64,000 nt of DNA from Vibrio maritimus (GCF_021441885.1 NZ_CP090438.1:2914001-2978000), one strand, 5' to 3'; numbered from the stretch's first letter, positions 1 to 9,803 are shown. The notes: generated by a model from the letters alone, not told the origin. Program-made: numbers and translations.

Positions 1-1600
1 TCACCGGAATCAGAGTAAACGGATGAAGTCCGCTCGGTAATTTAGAGGTGTAGGCTCTAGGGATCGCATACCAGACTGCGCCAGTAAGCAGCGATAGCAG
101 AGGCAGCGCCACCAGCAGAAGAAGGATTGCTGGAAGGTGTGTTTCGACAATAGGCGCAAACCACAACCCCGCCAAAAAACCGATAATGACTGTGGGCAGA
201 GCTTCCATCAACTCAATGGTAGGCTTGACGACCTTACGCATTTTAGACGACATAAAATACGCTGTATAAATGGCACCAAATACAGCAATCGGCACTGAGA
301 ACAACATCGCAAACATTGCCGCCTTAATGGTTCCAAAAGCGATAGGCACTAGGCTGTACTTACCCTCAAAATCGTCAGATGCAGCGGTAGTTTGCCAGAT
401 AAATTCAGGCTCTGGATAACTCTCGTACCACACCTTTTGCCACAGCGCGCTGAATGAAATCTCTTTGTGATCGTTAGGGATGAACGCGGTAAAAGTGTGC
501 TCTCCGGTAACCAACAACGCATGATCATTGTTATTCGAAATAGCGAATGTCTTTGGCTCACCTTTAGGCAGCTGGCTCTCCGTCACCAACTTTTCACTGG
601 TGGTATATAGGGTTTGGAAACGACCATCATCCAATACAACAGCAAAGCCTTTACTCATGGTTTCTGGAATTAAGGCAACAATATCCGCATCAAACTGAAA
701 GGAGCGGACTGGCGTCAACGTTCGTTCGCCATTGGTTAAAACATCAAACCATTGCCATACCTGCTGATTGTCGTATTGAACCAACAAGGAGTAGGCACCC
801 GACAACAATTGGATATGCGTCGCTTGAGCCCCATTTGGTGTTGATAGATCGATGATCTCACGAACGTTTAGAGCCTGCGGCTCGCGGTTGATAACCGCTA
901 AGCTATTCCCCGCTTTTACATAGATGGTCTTCGCGTCTGGGGTGACTATGATATCACTCGCATCTTCAATAGGGCCGAGTGTTGAGAAAGAGCTGAATTC
1001 TGCATCCGTCGCAGTATCACGTATATCAAGATGCACAAACCCTTGGTTATCAACTGAAGCAATGGCCTTGATTTGCTTGGTAACAACGGCATCGATTAAA
1101 GCAGGTTCATTGATCGTAAACCAATCTTTTTCAGCAGGCGTTTCAATGAGGAGTTTGGCGTCCCCACTGCTCGGGTCAACCTGAAATTTTGGATTAATTG
1201 CCATCCATTGCTGCGCATCATTTTTTATCAGTAATGTCTTCGAACCTGAAGATTGCACCGACACACCTTGTTCAAGGTATTGAGAGGACGTTTGTGAGCC
1301 CGAGACGAGTGACTGCTCAACAATAGTGCCGTCACGATAGAAGTAAGCCGCATGTTTGCCACTGTCGCTGACTATACTTAACTCAGGTCCTGATTGGATA
1401 TTGACAGCTTGGCTACGCTCACGCCACGTCACTTCATTCTCTGAAAACAGCGGCAAAGTCACAAAGGCGAGGTAAACGAAGATAAAGATCAAACCTGCCA
1501 GCACACTCAATCCACCAAATGAAACGATCCAACGCACGAGGCGATCTTTAATCAGGCGTTTTCTGTCTTTGGTATGTAGTGAAAATTTGGCCGTTGCCAT
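1..1600 (-). CDS. pstC: Phosphate ABC transporter permease PstC, large form (3' end outside window)
   Basis: Inner-membrane permease of the Pst high-affinity phosphate importer. The reading frame is open on the minus strand from an ATG at 1600 to the window edge, so the C-terminus is missing. The N-terminus (MATAKFSLHTKDRKRLIKDR) is followed by one hydrophobic segment around residues 30-50, then a long soluble, mostly periplasmic insertion of about 380 residues. The permease core begins near residue 415 (IAFGTIKAAMFAMLFSVPIA). This large-insertion PstC is the form usual in Vibrio and is much longer than E. coli PstC. It is divergent from ppk1, with a Pho box just upstream, so PhoB control is expected. 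Family assignment is from my translation and synteny. Confidence 0.88.
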   Translation of the reverse strand, partial: MATAKFSLHTKDRKRLIKDRLVRWIVSFGGLSVLAGLIFIFVYLAFVTLPLFSENEVTWRERSQAVNIQSGPELSIVSDSGKHAAYFYRDGTIVEQSLVSGSQTSSQYLEQGVSVQSSGSKTLLIKNDAQQWMAINPKFQVDPSSGDAKLLIETPAEKDWFTINEPALIDAVVTKQIKAIASVDNQGFVHLDIRDTATDAEFSSFSTLGPIEDASDIIVTPDAKTIYVKAGNSLAVINREPQALNVREIIDLSTPNGAQATHIQLLSGAYSLLVQYDNQQVWQWFDVLTNGERTLTPVRSFQFDADIVALIPETMSKGFAVVLDDGRFQTLYTTSEKLVTESQLPKGEPKTFAISNNNDHALLVTGEHTFTAFIPNDHKEISFSALWQKVWYESYPEPEFIWQTTAASDDFEGKYSLVPIAFGTIKAAMFAMLFSVPIAVFGAIYTAYFMSSKMRKVVKPTIELMEALPTVIIGFLAGLWFAPIVETHLPAILLLLVALPLLSLLTGAVWYAIPRAYTSKLPSGLHPFTLIPV

Positions 1601-1712
1601 AGTTTACGTTCGTTCTCTTTGATGCAGTATGAGTGTTTGAGGCGTTTGCCACCAAGGGATTGAGGCTAATGAACAGCATGCACGAATTGCCTCAACATAA
1701 TATGTCGTTCAG

Positions 1713-1730
1713 ATGACAGTTATATTACAT
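1713..1730 (-). promoter_or_regulatory. Pho box upstream of pstC
   Basis: The minus strand reads ATGTAATATAACTGTCAT. It fits the PhoB consensus (two 7-bp CTGTCAT-like repeats with an AT-rich 4-bp spacer), and the second repeat is perfect. It lies 113 bp upstream of the pstC start. Confidence 0.7.
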
Positions 1731-1778
1731 AGCATCTAACATGCTGAAAATAATGAATTGTGCCGCGTTGCACGCTTT

Positions 1779-1796
1779 TTGAAATAAAAATGTCAT
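1779..1796 (+). promoter_or_regulatory. Pho box upstream of ppk1
   Basis: The plus strand reads TTGAAATAAAAATGTCAT. The second repeat is intact and the first degenerate. It lies 72 bp before the ppk1 start, pointing at ppk1, and is separate from the pstC box. Confidence 0.55.
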
Positions 1797-1867
1797 ATAC
1801 AATCTCTAAGGTTCACGATCAGATTAGTCTTACATCCCACTCATCAGCAACTTAAGGTGAGTGAAAA

Positions 1868-4018
1868 GTGTCGGTGGTTGAGTGTATGAGCGCAGAAAAA
1901 CTGTATATCGAGAAAGAGCTAAGTTGGTTATCTTTCAATGAACGAGTCTTGCAAGAGGCGGCGGATAAAACCGTTCCGTTAATTGAGCGAATCCGTTTTC
2001 TAGGGATCTTCTCCAATAACCTCGATGAGTTCTACAAAGTACGCTTCTCAGATGTAAAACGCAGAATATTGATCAATCAAGACCGTGGTGTGAACGACAA
2101 CTCAAAACACCTGCTCGGTAAGATGCAGAGCAAAGCACTAAAACTGAACCTGCGCTTTGATGAGCTCTACAACGAACTCATTCTTGAAATGGCACGTCGC
2201 CGTATCTTCCTTGTCAACGAAACCCAGCTCAACGAAACGCAGCAGAAGTGGGTCAAGAAATACTTCATGAAGGAAGTGCTTCCTCACATTACCCCACTTA
2301 TGCTCAAAGATGATATCGACGTACTGCAATTCCTAAAAGACGAGTACGCCTATATTGTTGTGGACATGAAAAAAGACGAGGCATCCAAATACGCGATCTT
2401 GGAGATCCCAACCGATCACCTCCCGCGCTTCGTCATGGTCCCAGAGCAAAAAGGCAAACGCCGTAAAACCATCATACTGCTCGATAACATTATTCGTTAC
2501 TGCTTAGACGATATCTTCCGTGGCTTTTTCGATTACGATGAGCTTAGTGGCTATGCCATGAAGATGACCCGTGATGCAGAATACGACCTGAGCCATGAGG
2601 TGGAACACAGCCTGCTCGAGCAAATGTCTGAAGGGGTTAGCCAGCGCTTAACCGCGATGCCCGTACGATTTGTGTATGAGCGAGAGATGCCTGAAGCCAT
2701 GCTCACGACCCTATGCGACAAGCTTGGTATCTCCAACTACGACAGCTTGATTCCCGGTGGTCGTTATCACAACTTCAAAGACTTTATTGGCTTCCCAAAT
2801 GTGGGCCGCGAGTATCTAGAAAACAAGCCACTGCCACCAATGCGCAGCGCTGACTTTGATGGGTACGACAACACCTTTGACGCAATTCGCGCTCAAGATA
2901 TTCTGCTCTATTACCCATACCATACCTTTGAACACATCACTGAGCTTGTGCGCCAAGCATCTTTCGACCCTAAAGTATTGAGTATTAAAATTAATATCTA
3001 CCGTGTCGCGAAGGATTCTCGCCTCATGAACTCGCTGATCGATGCAGTTCACAATGGCAAGAGCGTCACAGTAGTGGTGGAGCTTCAAGCTCGATTTGAT
3101 GAAGAGGCCAATATTGAATGGTCAAAGGTACTCACTGAAAATGGGGTACATGTGATCTTTGGTGCGCCGGGTTTAAAAATCCACTCCAAGCTACTACTCA
3201 TTAGTCGCCGTGAAAACGAAGAAATCGTTCGCTATGCCCACGTCGGTACTGGTAACTTCCACGAAAAAACCGCACGCATCTACACCGACTTCTCGCTACT
3301 AACAGCCGATCAAGAGATCACAGATGAAGTCCGCAATGTCTTTGGCTACATCGAGAACCCATACCGCCCAGTGCGATTCAATCACCTGATAGTTTCTCCG
3401 CGCAACTCACGCAAACAATTGTACCGACTCATCGATACGGAGATAGCTAACGCTAAAGCCGGCAAAAAGGCAGCACTGACACTCAAAGTGAACAACCTTG
3501 TCGACAAAGGGTTAGTGAACAAGCTTTACGGGGCGAGCAACGCAGGCGTAAAAATCAATATGATCATTCGCGGCATGTGCTCTTTGGTACCGGGAGTGGA
3601 AGGCGTCAGTGATAACATCAAAATTATCAGCATCGTAGATCGCTTTTTGGAACACCCTCGCGTTATCATTACCCACAATGATGGCGACCCACAGGTATAC
3701 ATTTCCTCAGCGGACTGGATGACTCGAAACATCGATCACCGTATTGAGGTGGCAGCACCTGTGCGTGACGAACGCTTAAAACAGCGCATTATCGATATCG
3801 TCAATATTCACTTTACCGACACGGTGAAGGCGCGTTGGCTAGATAAAGAGATGAGCAATACCTATGTCCCACGCGGTAATCGCAAGAAAGTTCGTTCACA
3901 AATTGCTATTTACGACTATCTTAAACAGGTAGAGAAGCAAACAAGAAAAAACAAAGAACAACTAGAGCAGTATGAGTCAAACCAAGGACACGAACACGAT
4001 AGACCAGACGAACAATGA
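1868..4018 (+). CDS. ppk1: Polyphosphate kinase 1
   Basis: Reversibly polymerises the ATP gamma-phosphate into inorganic polyphosphate. Length (716 aa) and sequence match the PPK1 family throughout, from the N-terminal LYIEKELSWLSFNERVLQEA to the catalytic half. The two conserved histidines are in IHSKL (about residue 439) and YAHVGTGN (about residue 458); by homology the first is the autophosphorylated residue. GTG at 1868 is the favoured start because AAGGTGAG sits 7 nt upstream. ATG at 1886 (MSAEKLYIEK) is the alternative and resembles the usual protein N-terminus, but it has no good ribosome site. The 3' end overlaps ppx by 47 nt, so the two are co-transcribed and probably coupled. The upstream Pho box suggests phosphate-starvation induction. 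Confidence 0.96.
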   Translation: MSVVECMSAEKLYIEKELSWLSFNERVLQEAADKTVPLIERIRFLGIFSNNLDEFYKVRFSDVKRRILINQDRGVNDNSKHLLGKMQSKALKLNLRFDELYNELILEMARRRIFLVNETQLNETQQKWVKKYFMKEVLPHITPLMLKDDIDVLQFLKDEYAYIVVDMKKDEASKYAILEIPTDHLPRFVMVPEQKGKRRKTIILLDNIIRYCLDDIFRGFFDYDELSGYAMKMTRDAEYDLSHEVEHSLLEQMSEGVSQRLTAMPVRFVYEREMPEAMLTTLCDKLGISNYDSLIPGGRYHNFKDFIGFPNVGREYLENKPLPPMRSADFDGYDNTFDAIRAQDILLYYPYHTFEHITELVRQASFDPKVLSIKINIYRVAKDSRLMNSLIDAVHNGKSVTVVVELQARFDEEANIEWSKVLTENGVHVIFGAPGLKIHSKLLLISRRENEEIVRYAHVGTGNFHEKTARIYTDFSLLTADQEITDEVRNVFGYIENPYRPVRFNHLIVSPRNSRKQLYRLIDTEIANAKAGKKAALTLKVNNLVDKGLVNKLYGASNAGVKINMIIRGMCSLVPGVEGVSDNIKIISIVDRFLEHPRVIITHNDGDPQVYISSADWMTRNIDHRIEVAAPVRDERLKQRIIDIVNIHFTDTVKARWLDKEMSNTYVPRGNRKKVRSQIAIYDYLKQVEKQTRKNKEQLEQYESNQGHEHDRPDEQ

Positions 4019-5507
4019 AGTCGTAGCCAAGGATGTGGCCGCTATAGACCTCGGGTCAAATAGCTTCCACATGGTGGTTGCAAAGGTCGTTGGACAAGAT
4101 CTTCAACTCGTCAGTCGACACAAGCAGCGCGTGCGCATGGCATCGGGATTAGATGCCGAAGGGAATCTAGACAATGCAGCGATTGAGCGAGGACTCGAGT
4201 GCCTCGCTATGTTCGCAGAGCGTCTACAAGGCTTTGAGGTGGATAACGTCCGCATTGCTGCCACACATACCCTGAGAATTGCTAACAACGCTCATATCTT
4301 TCTACAGCGCGCTCGAGAGGTACTCCCCTTTCCTATCGAGGTCATTCCCGGCGAAGAAGAAGCACGTTTGATCTACACAGGCGTGGCGCACACCCAAACT
4401 GAGTCGAATTCTAAACTTGTGGTCGATATCGGTGGCGGTAGTACCGAGCTCATCATCGGTAAAGCCTTTGAACCTGTATTGCTAAACAGCACACAGATGG
4501 GCTGCGTTAGCTACACCAATAAGTTTTTTGCTAACGGCAAACTCTCATCAAAAAACTTCACTAAAGCCATCTTGTCCGCAAGGCAACGTTTAGAGGCCCT
4601 CTCTCCCCGCTACAAGAAAAAAGGCTGGGAGGTTGCTCTTGGCTCATCGGGCACCATAAAGGCAATCAAAGAGGTTCTTGTTGGGCTAGGGAATGAAGAT
4701 GGCATCATCACCAATAAGCGCCTTTATAAGCTCATCGACAAACTCTGCGAGTTTGACTCCATCGACGACATTGCGCTCTCAGGACTAACCATTGAGCGTA
4801 AACCCGTTTTTGCTGCGGGCGTAGCGATACTGACAGCGATATTTGAAAGCCTTAAAATCCGTGAAATGCATTTCTCGCCAGGTGCACTGCGTGAAGGCCT
4901 ACTCTACGAGATGGAAGAGCACTTCCAGCGCTCCGACATTCGCATGCGCACCACCGAAAACCTGGCAGCCAAACACTTTGTCGACCTAGAGCATGCTGCG
5001 AAAGTACGTGGACAGGCGAATGAGTTCTTGAGTCAAACCTATGAAGCATTGGGGCTTAAAAAGAAAAGTGAGCTATTCAGCCTACTTGAATGGAGCGCTC
5101 TGCTGCATGAGGTAGGATTGAGCATCAGCTATCAGGCGTTTCATCGACATTCAAGCTACATTCTTAATCACACCACGATGCCGGGGTTTAATAGTGAGCA
5201 GCAACTGGTGCTAGCGACCTTAGCCCGCTTTCAGCGCAAATCCCTAAAGCTGCAAGAGCTTCCTGAGTTCACGCTGTTTAAGAAAAAACACATCTTAGGC
5301 TTGATTCGCATACTGCGCCTATCGATCTTGGTTAATGGACAGCGCAATGAAGAGCTTCTTCCTCTTACGCTGAGTATCGAAGAAGATAAATGGCTGCTGA
5401 GCAGTGAACAAGCTGACTGGCTGGAGCAAAACAAGCTGCTTCAGGCAGATCTGCAGACCGAGCAAGCATACTGGGAATCTGCTGGCTGGCAACTCGAAAT
5501 CCAATAA
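3972..5507 (+). CDS. ppx: Exopolyphosphatase
   Basis: Ppx/GppA-family phosphatase that removes terminal phosphate from polyphosphate. The 511-aa protein has the ASKHA-fold first phosphate motif AAIDLGSNSFHMVVAK near residue 24 and the second, VVDIGGGSTELIIG, near residue 150. The C-terminal half (from about residue 320) looks like the HD-like helical domain typical of full-length Ppx. It starts inside the end of ppk1 with a 47-nt overlap, the usual ppk-ppx arrangement, so synthesis and breakdown of polyphosphate share one transcript. A strong terminator follows immediately. Confidence 0.95.
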   Translation: MSQTKDTNTIDQTNNEVVAKDVAAIDLGSNSFHMVVAKVVGQDLQLVSRHKQRVRMASGLDAEGNLDNAAIERGLECLAMFAERLQGFEVDNVRIAATHTLRIANNAHIFLQRAREVLPFPIEVIPGEEEARLIYTGVAHTQTESNSKLVVDIGGGSTELIIGKAFEPVLLNSTQMGCVSYTNKFFANGKLSSKNFTKAILSARQRLEALSPRYKKKGWEVALGSSGTIKAIKEVLVGLGNEDGIITNKRLYKLIDKLCEFDSIDDIALSGLTIERKPVFAAGVAILTAIFESLKIREMHFSPGALREGLLYEMEEHFQRSDIRMRTTENLAAKHFVDLEHAAKVRGQANEFLSQTYEALGLKKKSELFSLLEWSALLHEVGLSISYQAFHRHSSYILNHTTMPGFNSEQQLVLATLARFQRKSLKLQELPEFTLFKKKHILGLIRILRLSILVNGQRNEELLPLTLSIEEDKWLLSSEQADWLEQNKLLQADLQTEQAYWESAGWQLEIQ

Positions 5508-5510
5508 AAA

Positions 5511-5537
5511 AGCGGCGCACTAATGCGCCGCTTTTTT
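5511..5537 (+). terminator. Rho-independent terminator after ppx
   Basis: 9-bp stem AGCGGCGCA / TGCGCCGCT with a 4-nt loop, followed by T5 on the plus strand and preceded by an A-tract. It can therefore also end the convergent phoB-phoR-pstS transcript. Confidence 0.9.
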
Positions 5538-5565
5538 ATCATTAACCGTCTCAAACATTGATTAC

Positions 5566-6531
5566 CTAGTCTAGGCCAAGCCCAACTTTAGCAAGTTCAC
5601 CTTGTGCAAATTCTCTACTGACTGGCACATAGCCATCCTTCAAGACAATTTGCTGCCCTTCCCTCGAATAGATGTATCGAATGTAGGCTTCTTCAATAGG
5701 AGCGAGGTCGCGATTGGGGTCTTTGTTGACGTACACATACAGAAAACGAGACAACGGATAGCGTCCAGATTGCACGTTTTCTTGAGTCGGCAATACGTAT
5801 TGGTCACCATGATTGGCAATGGGCACTAATTTGGCACCAGACACCTGATAACCAATCCCCGAGTAACCAATAGTGTTAATCGATGACGCAACAGATTGAA
5901 CCACTGACGCTGAACCCGGCTGCTCATTGACGTTACGTCTAAAGTCGCCACCGCAAAGCGCCTTATCCTTAAAGTAACCATACGTCCCTGAGACAGAGTT
6001 TCGACCAAAGATTTGGATGGCTCTTTCATTCCAGGGAGTCTCGATACCTAATTGATGCCAAGTTCTTAGATACTCGGTGCCACCACAGCGGAGCGTCGAT
6101 GAGAAAATCGCATCCAACTGCTTGAAGTTAAGCCCTTCAATAGGGTTATCGGTGTGAACAAACAAACCAATGGCATCAATCGCCACGCGCAGTGCCGTTG
6201 GCTTGTAGCCGTACTGACGCTCAAACGCCTCGACCTCTTTGGCACGCATTTTTCGGCTCATAGGTCCAAACTGAGCCGTACCCTCGGCTAAAGCTGGCGG
6301 AGCCGTAGAAGAGCCAGATGCCTGAATCTGTGGGTTTACGTTGGGATAGATATTCTTAAACTCTTCCAGCCAGAGCGTAGTCATGCCTGATAGCGTGTCA
6401 GAGCCCACTGAAGAGAGGTTTCCCGATACACCTGAGAGTTTGCTGTATTTAGGCAGGTCGTCGGCAAAAGCACTCCCTGCGATGAGAGCGCAGAGAGCAA
6501 CAAGCGTTGGAACGCGCTTTAACAGTCTCAT
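5566..6531 (-). CDS. pstS: PstS-family periplasmic phosphate-binding protein
   Basis: Periplasmic solute-binding protein expected to deliver phosphate to the Pst permease. A signal peptide is evident (MRLLKRVPTLVALCALIAGS, cleavage probably after SAFA). The mature protein has the PstS-type phosphate-binding loops VGSDTLSGM near residue 42, GSSTAPPAL near residue 73 and RNSVSGTYGYFKD near residue 177. It is the last gene of phoB-phoR-pstS: its ATG overlaps the phoR stop by one base (TAATG), implying translational coupling. A PstS fused into the phoBR transcript is the Vibrio arrangement and ties expression directly to the PhoB Pho box. Confidence 0.9.
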   Translation of the reverse strand: MRLLKRVPTLVALCALIAGSAFADDLPKYSKLSGVSGNLSSVGSDTLSGMTTLWLEEFKNIYPNVNPQIQASGSSTAPPALAEGTAQFGPMSRKMRAKEVEAFERQYGYKPTALRVAIDAIGLFVHTDNPIEGLNFKQLDAIFSSTLRCGGTEYLRTWHQLGIETPWNERAIQIFGRNSVSGTYGYFKDKALCGGDFRRNVNEQPGSASVVQSVASSINTIGYSGIGYQVSGAKLVPIANHGDQYVLPTQENVQSGRYPLSRFLYVYVNKDPNRDLAPIEEAYIRYIYSREGQQIVLKDGYVPVSREFAQGELAKVGLGLD

Positions 6532-7829
6532 TATTGAACGACCAAACGTTCTGGAAGGATGAATGAGAACTTACTTCCCACGCCAACCTCTGACTGTATT
6601 TCTAAGTGTGAGTCATGGTGCGAGAGTGCGTGTTTTACAATCGCAAGCCCGAGTCCACTGCCCCCGGTATCACGAGAGCGCGCTTTATCTACTCGGTAGA
6701 ATCGTTCCGTCAGTCTATGAAGGTGCTGCGCTTCAATACCATCTCCAGTATCTTCAACTTCCAGGTGAGCACCCTGCGATGATTGATACCAACGGACTTT
6801 TACGTTCGCACCTGGCGGCGTGTATTTCACCGCGTTATAGACCAGGTTTGAAATCGCACTGCGCAGCTGATCATCATCGGCAAAGACACGCAGGCTATTA
6901 TCAACGTCAAAACTGATCTTGTGTCCTTCTTCACCACTGAGACTTACCGCTTCTTTTTCAAGCACTTCCAGCATAGCAGGCACATTCACGACTTCATCCA
7001 ACTCATGCATAGGCGCCGCTTCAATCTTAGATAGCGTAAGCAGCTGATTGACCAAGCTGTTCATACGGTTGAGCTGCTCAGTCATCACACCATGAGCTTT
7101 GGTCCACATAGGTCCCACGACCATATCCGGATCTTCTGTCATCTCAAGATAACCCTGAAGTACGGTCATTGGTGTACGCAGCTCATGAGAGACGTTGGCA
7201 AAGAAGTTACGACGCATACCTTCAAGCTGTTTGAGCTGACTAACGTCACGAACCACCATCAGGTGTTCACCCTCAGTATATGGCACGATACGAAGCTCAA
7301 GCATGCGTTCTACGTTTAGTGGAGAACGCATTTCTAGAGGCTCTGAGAAATCTTGTTTGTTCAGGTACTTGATAAAGTCTGGCGTGCGGATCAGGTTCGA
7401 AATCGGCTGCCCTGAATCATCCGGCCAACGGAAACCTAGAAGGTGTTGAGCTAACTTGTTACACCAAACGATGTTGCCTTCGCTGCGGAATACGACAACG
7501 GCATCGGGTAAGGATTCTGCACCATTCTTAAAACGGCGAATCAGGTTAGTAAGCTCTTTTCGTTTGCGGCGCTGCCTTTGCTGAAGGCGATAAATGCCAT
7601 TGAACAACGACTCCCAGTTACCAGTGCCTGATGGTGGTGTAAGACGTTTTTCATCCCACAGCCAAGCAGACAAACGCAACTGATTATGTAGATGCCACAT
7701 CAACTGCAAAACCGTGGCAACCAAAAGCAGCCACGGCATGTATCCAAATATCCACCCGACGACGATCCATGGGGTGTAAAAAAAAGCCAGCTCCCAGGCC
7801 AGCTTTTTCCAGGTTAACCTTTCAACCAT
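6531..7829 (-). CDS. phoR: Phosphate regulon sensor histidine kinase PhoR
   Basis: Inner-membrane sensor kinase that phosphorylates PhoB when phosphate is scarce, normally under Pst/PhoU control. 432 aa: two N-terminal hydrophobic stretches (about 10-40), a PAS-like domain (about 95-195, DAVVVFRSEGNIVWCN), the DHp helix with phospho-acceptor His in FFANVSHELRTPMTV (about residue 214), and an HATPase domain with N box (NLVYNAVKYTP) and G boxes (DTGDGI, GGSGLGLAIVKHAL). It begins 19 bp after phoB and overlaps pstS by 1 bp. Confidence 0.96.
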   Translation of the reverse strand: MVERLTWKKLAWELAFFYTPWIVVGWIFGYMPWLLLVATVLQLMWHLHNQLRLSAWLWDEKRLTPPSGTGNWESLFNGIYRLQQRQRRKRKELTNLIRRFKNGAESLPDAVVVFRSEGNIVWCNKLAQHLLGFRWPDDSGQPISNLIRTPDFIKYLNKQDFSEPLEMRSPLNVERMLELRIVPYTEGEHLMVVRDVSQLKQLEGMRRNFFANVSHELRTPMTVLQGYLEMTEDPDMVVGPMWTKAHGVMTEQLNRMNSLVNQLLTLSKIEAAPMHELDEVVNVPAMLEVLEKEAVSLSGEEGHKISFDVDNSLRVFADDDQLRSAISNLVYNAVKYTPPGANVKVRWYQSSQGAHLEVEDTGDGIEAQHLHRLTERFYRVDKARSRDTGGSGLGLAIVKHALSHHDSHLEIQSEVGVGSKFSFILPERLVVQ

Positions 7830-7848
7830 TTACCTCTCCAGTTCGATG

Positions 7849-8538
7849 CTAGCCCTTGGTTGAGAATCGGTAGCCAGCGCCTCGAACGGTTTGAATCAAT
7901 TTATCATGACCTGCTGATTCAAGAGCTTTACGTAAGCGACGAATATGAACGTCGACAGTACGGTCTTCAACGTAAACGTTCGTACCCCATACGTTGTTAA
8001 GTAGTTGCTCACGGCTGTATACACGCTCTTGGTGTGTCATAAAGAAATGGAGCATCTTGAACTCGGTTGGTCCCATGTCTAGAGGCTGTTCATTGGCAGT
8101 CACTCGGTGAGACACAGGGTCAAGCTTAAGACCTTGAACATCAATCACATCTTCAAGTGCTGTTGGCGTCACACGACGAATTACCGCTTTGAGGCGAGCA
8201 ACCAGCTCTTTTGGCGAGAATGGTTTAGTGATGTAGTCATCGGCGCCAACTTCTAGGCCGCGTACTTTATCTTCTTCTTCACCACGTGCTGTTAGCATCA
8301 CAACAGGAATGTTGCGAGTCAGCTCTTCGCGCTTCATGTGTTTGATAAAGTTAATGCCCGAACCGCCAGGTAACATCCAGTCAAGTAGCACAAGATCTGG
8401 GTAAGGTTCAGCCAGTTTGTTAACTGCTGTATCGTAATCTTCAGCTTCAACAGCTTGGTAGCCTTTCTGCTCTAGTACGAAACACAGCATTTCGCGAATT
8501 GGTGCTTCATCCTCAACAACCAGGATCCTTCTAGACAT
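7849..8538 (-). CDS. phoB: Phosphate regulon response regulator PhoB
   Basis: DNA-binding response regulator of the OmpR family that activates Pho-regulon promoters. 229 aa, the family length. The receiver domain has acidic residues VEDE (9-12), phospho-acceptor Asp in LVLLDWMLPG (about residue 54), conserved Thr in VVMLTARG and Lys in YITKPFSPKE. The C-terminal winged helix (about 130-229) ends with VHIRRLRKAL and VRGAGYRF. It heads the phoB-phoR-pstS operon, and a Pho box 54 bp upstream indicates autoregulation. Confidence 0.97.
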   Translation of the reverse strand: MSRRILVVEDEAPIREMLCFVLEQKGYQAVEAEDYDTAVNKLAEPYPDLVLLDWMLPGGSGINFIKHMKREELTRNIPVVMLTARGEEEDKVRGLEVGADDYITKPFSPKELVARLKAVIRRVTPTALEDVIDVQGLKLDPVSHRVTANEQPLDMGPTEFKMLHFFMTHQERVYSREQLLNNVWGTNVYVEDRTVDVHIRRLRKALESAGHDKLIQTVRGAGYRFSTKG

Positions 8539-8591
8539 ATCTGAATAACCTTTTGGAATCTAATCAACTTCATGCATTATCAAGAATTATT

Positions 8592-8609
8592 ATGACACTT
8601 TTGTGACCA
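8592..8609 (-). promoter_or_regulatory. Pho box upstream of phoB
   Basis: The minus strand reads TGGTCACAAAAGTGTCAT: two GTCA repeats 11 bp apart around an AAA spacer, a good PhoB site. It lies 54 bp before the phoB start, consistent with autoactivation. Confidence 0.7.
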
Positions 8610-8732
8610 TTGAAAACAATTTTTAATATAACTTTCGCACAAGATCTATTGCGATAATCGAGATTTAAGCTAGGACAATTTAAGGAAAATTGCCTATCAT
8701 GTGCAGCTATCTATTCTAAAGGTGAGAGTAAT

Positions 8733-9641
8733 ATGTGGTTTAAAAACTGTTTGGTCTATCGATTCAACAAGGAACTCGAGTTTAATGCAGATAAGCTAGA
8801 GCAGCAGCTTGAAGAGTTTCGCTTTACACCTTGTGGTAGCCAAGACAAACAGAAGTTTGGTTGGGTCACGGCATTGGGTAAACATGGCGATATGATGACC
8901 CATGTTTCTGAAAACCGAATTCTACTGTGCGCGAAAAAAGAAGAGAAAATGCTACCAGCGTCGGTTATCAAAGACTCTCTGGCTAGCAAGGTAGAAGCAC
9001 TTGAAACTCAAGAAGGTCGCCCTCTCAAGAAGAAAGAGAAAGACGATCTTAAAGACGAAATCATCATTGATCTTCTGCCACGCGCGTTTAGCCGCAGTAA
9101 TCTTACTCACCTGCTTATCATGCCAAAAGAAGGCTTTGTGATTGTTGATGCCAGCAGCTATAAGAAAGCTGAAGATGTGATTGCACTGCTGCGTAAAACA
9201 ATGGGTAGCCTACCGGTTATCCCGGCATTCCCAGAGCAGCCTATCGAAAATACGCTGACAGAATGGGTAAAAACCAGCGAAGCACCAACCGGCTTCAACC
9301 TTCTTGATGAAGCGGAGTTGAAATCAGTTCTTGAAGATGGCGGCGTTATCCGTTGTAAGAAACAAGAACTGTCTAGCGACGAAATCTTGGGTCACATTGA
9401 AGCCAACAAGTTTGTGACTAAGCTGGCGCTTAACTGGCAAGACCGTATCGAATTTGTCTTGGCTGATGATGGCAGCATTAAACGCTTGAAGTTCAGCGAC
9501 GAGTTGAAGGATCAAAACGATGATATCCCACGTGAAGACGCTGCAGCTCGTATCGACGCAGACTTCTCACTTCTATGTGGTGAATTTGGTGCCTTCTTGC
9601 CTAACCTGTATGACGCACTAGGCGGCCTACCTAAGCAATAA
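8733..9641 (+). CDS. rdgC: Recombination-associated protein RdgC
   Basis: Ring-shaped nucleoid-associated DNA-binding protein that limits RecA activity; in other Gram-negatives it is linked to replication-fork processing and pilin variation. 302 aa, the family length, opening with the characteristic MWFKNCLVYRFNK. A good ribosome site (AAAGGTGAG) stands 7 nt before the ATG. It is divergent from phoB with 194 bp between. No clear terminator, only a loose inverted AGCTCGCT/AGCGAGCT repeat with a wide loop, follows. Confidence 0.96.
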   Translation: MWFKNCLVYRFNKELEFNADKLEQQLEEFRFTPCGSQDKQKFGWVTALGKHGDMMTHVSENRILLCAKKEEKMLPASVIKDSLASKVEALETQEGRPLKKKEKDDLKDEIIIDLLPRAFSRSNLTHLLIMPKEGFVIVDASSYKKAEDVIALLRKTMGSLPVIPAFPEQPIENTLTEWVKTSEAPTGFNLLDEAELKSVLEDGGVIRCKKQELSSDEILGHIEANKFVTKLALNWQDRIEFVLADDGSIKRLKFSDELKDQNDDIPREDAAARIDADFSLLCGEFGAFLPNLYDALGGLPKQ

Positions 9642-9803
9642 CCCCTTCTTTACTAAGCTCGCTTCTCAATCGTACCCATACTTCTAGAGCAGCGAGCTTG
9701 ATTCAAAACTTGGAAATCTCCCCATACTAGCGTAAAATTTGCGCCCCTTAGTGCCATTAGGTGGCACAACACTGACTTGTAATCAGATTAGAGATATAAA
9801 GCA

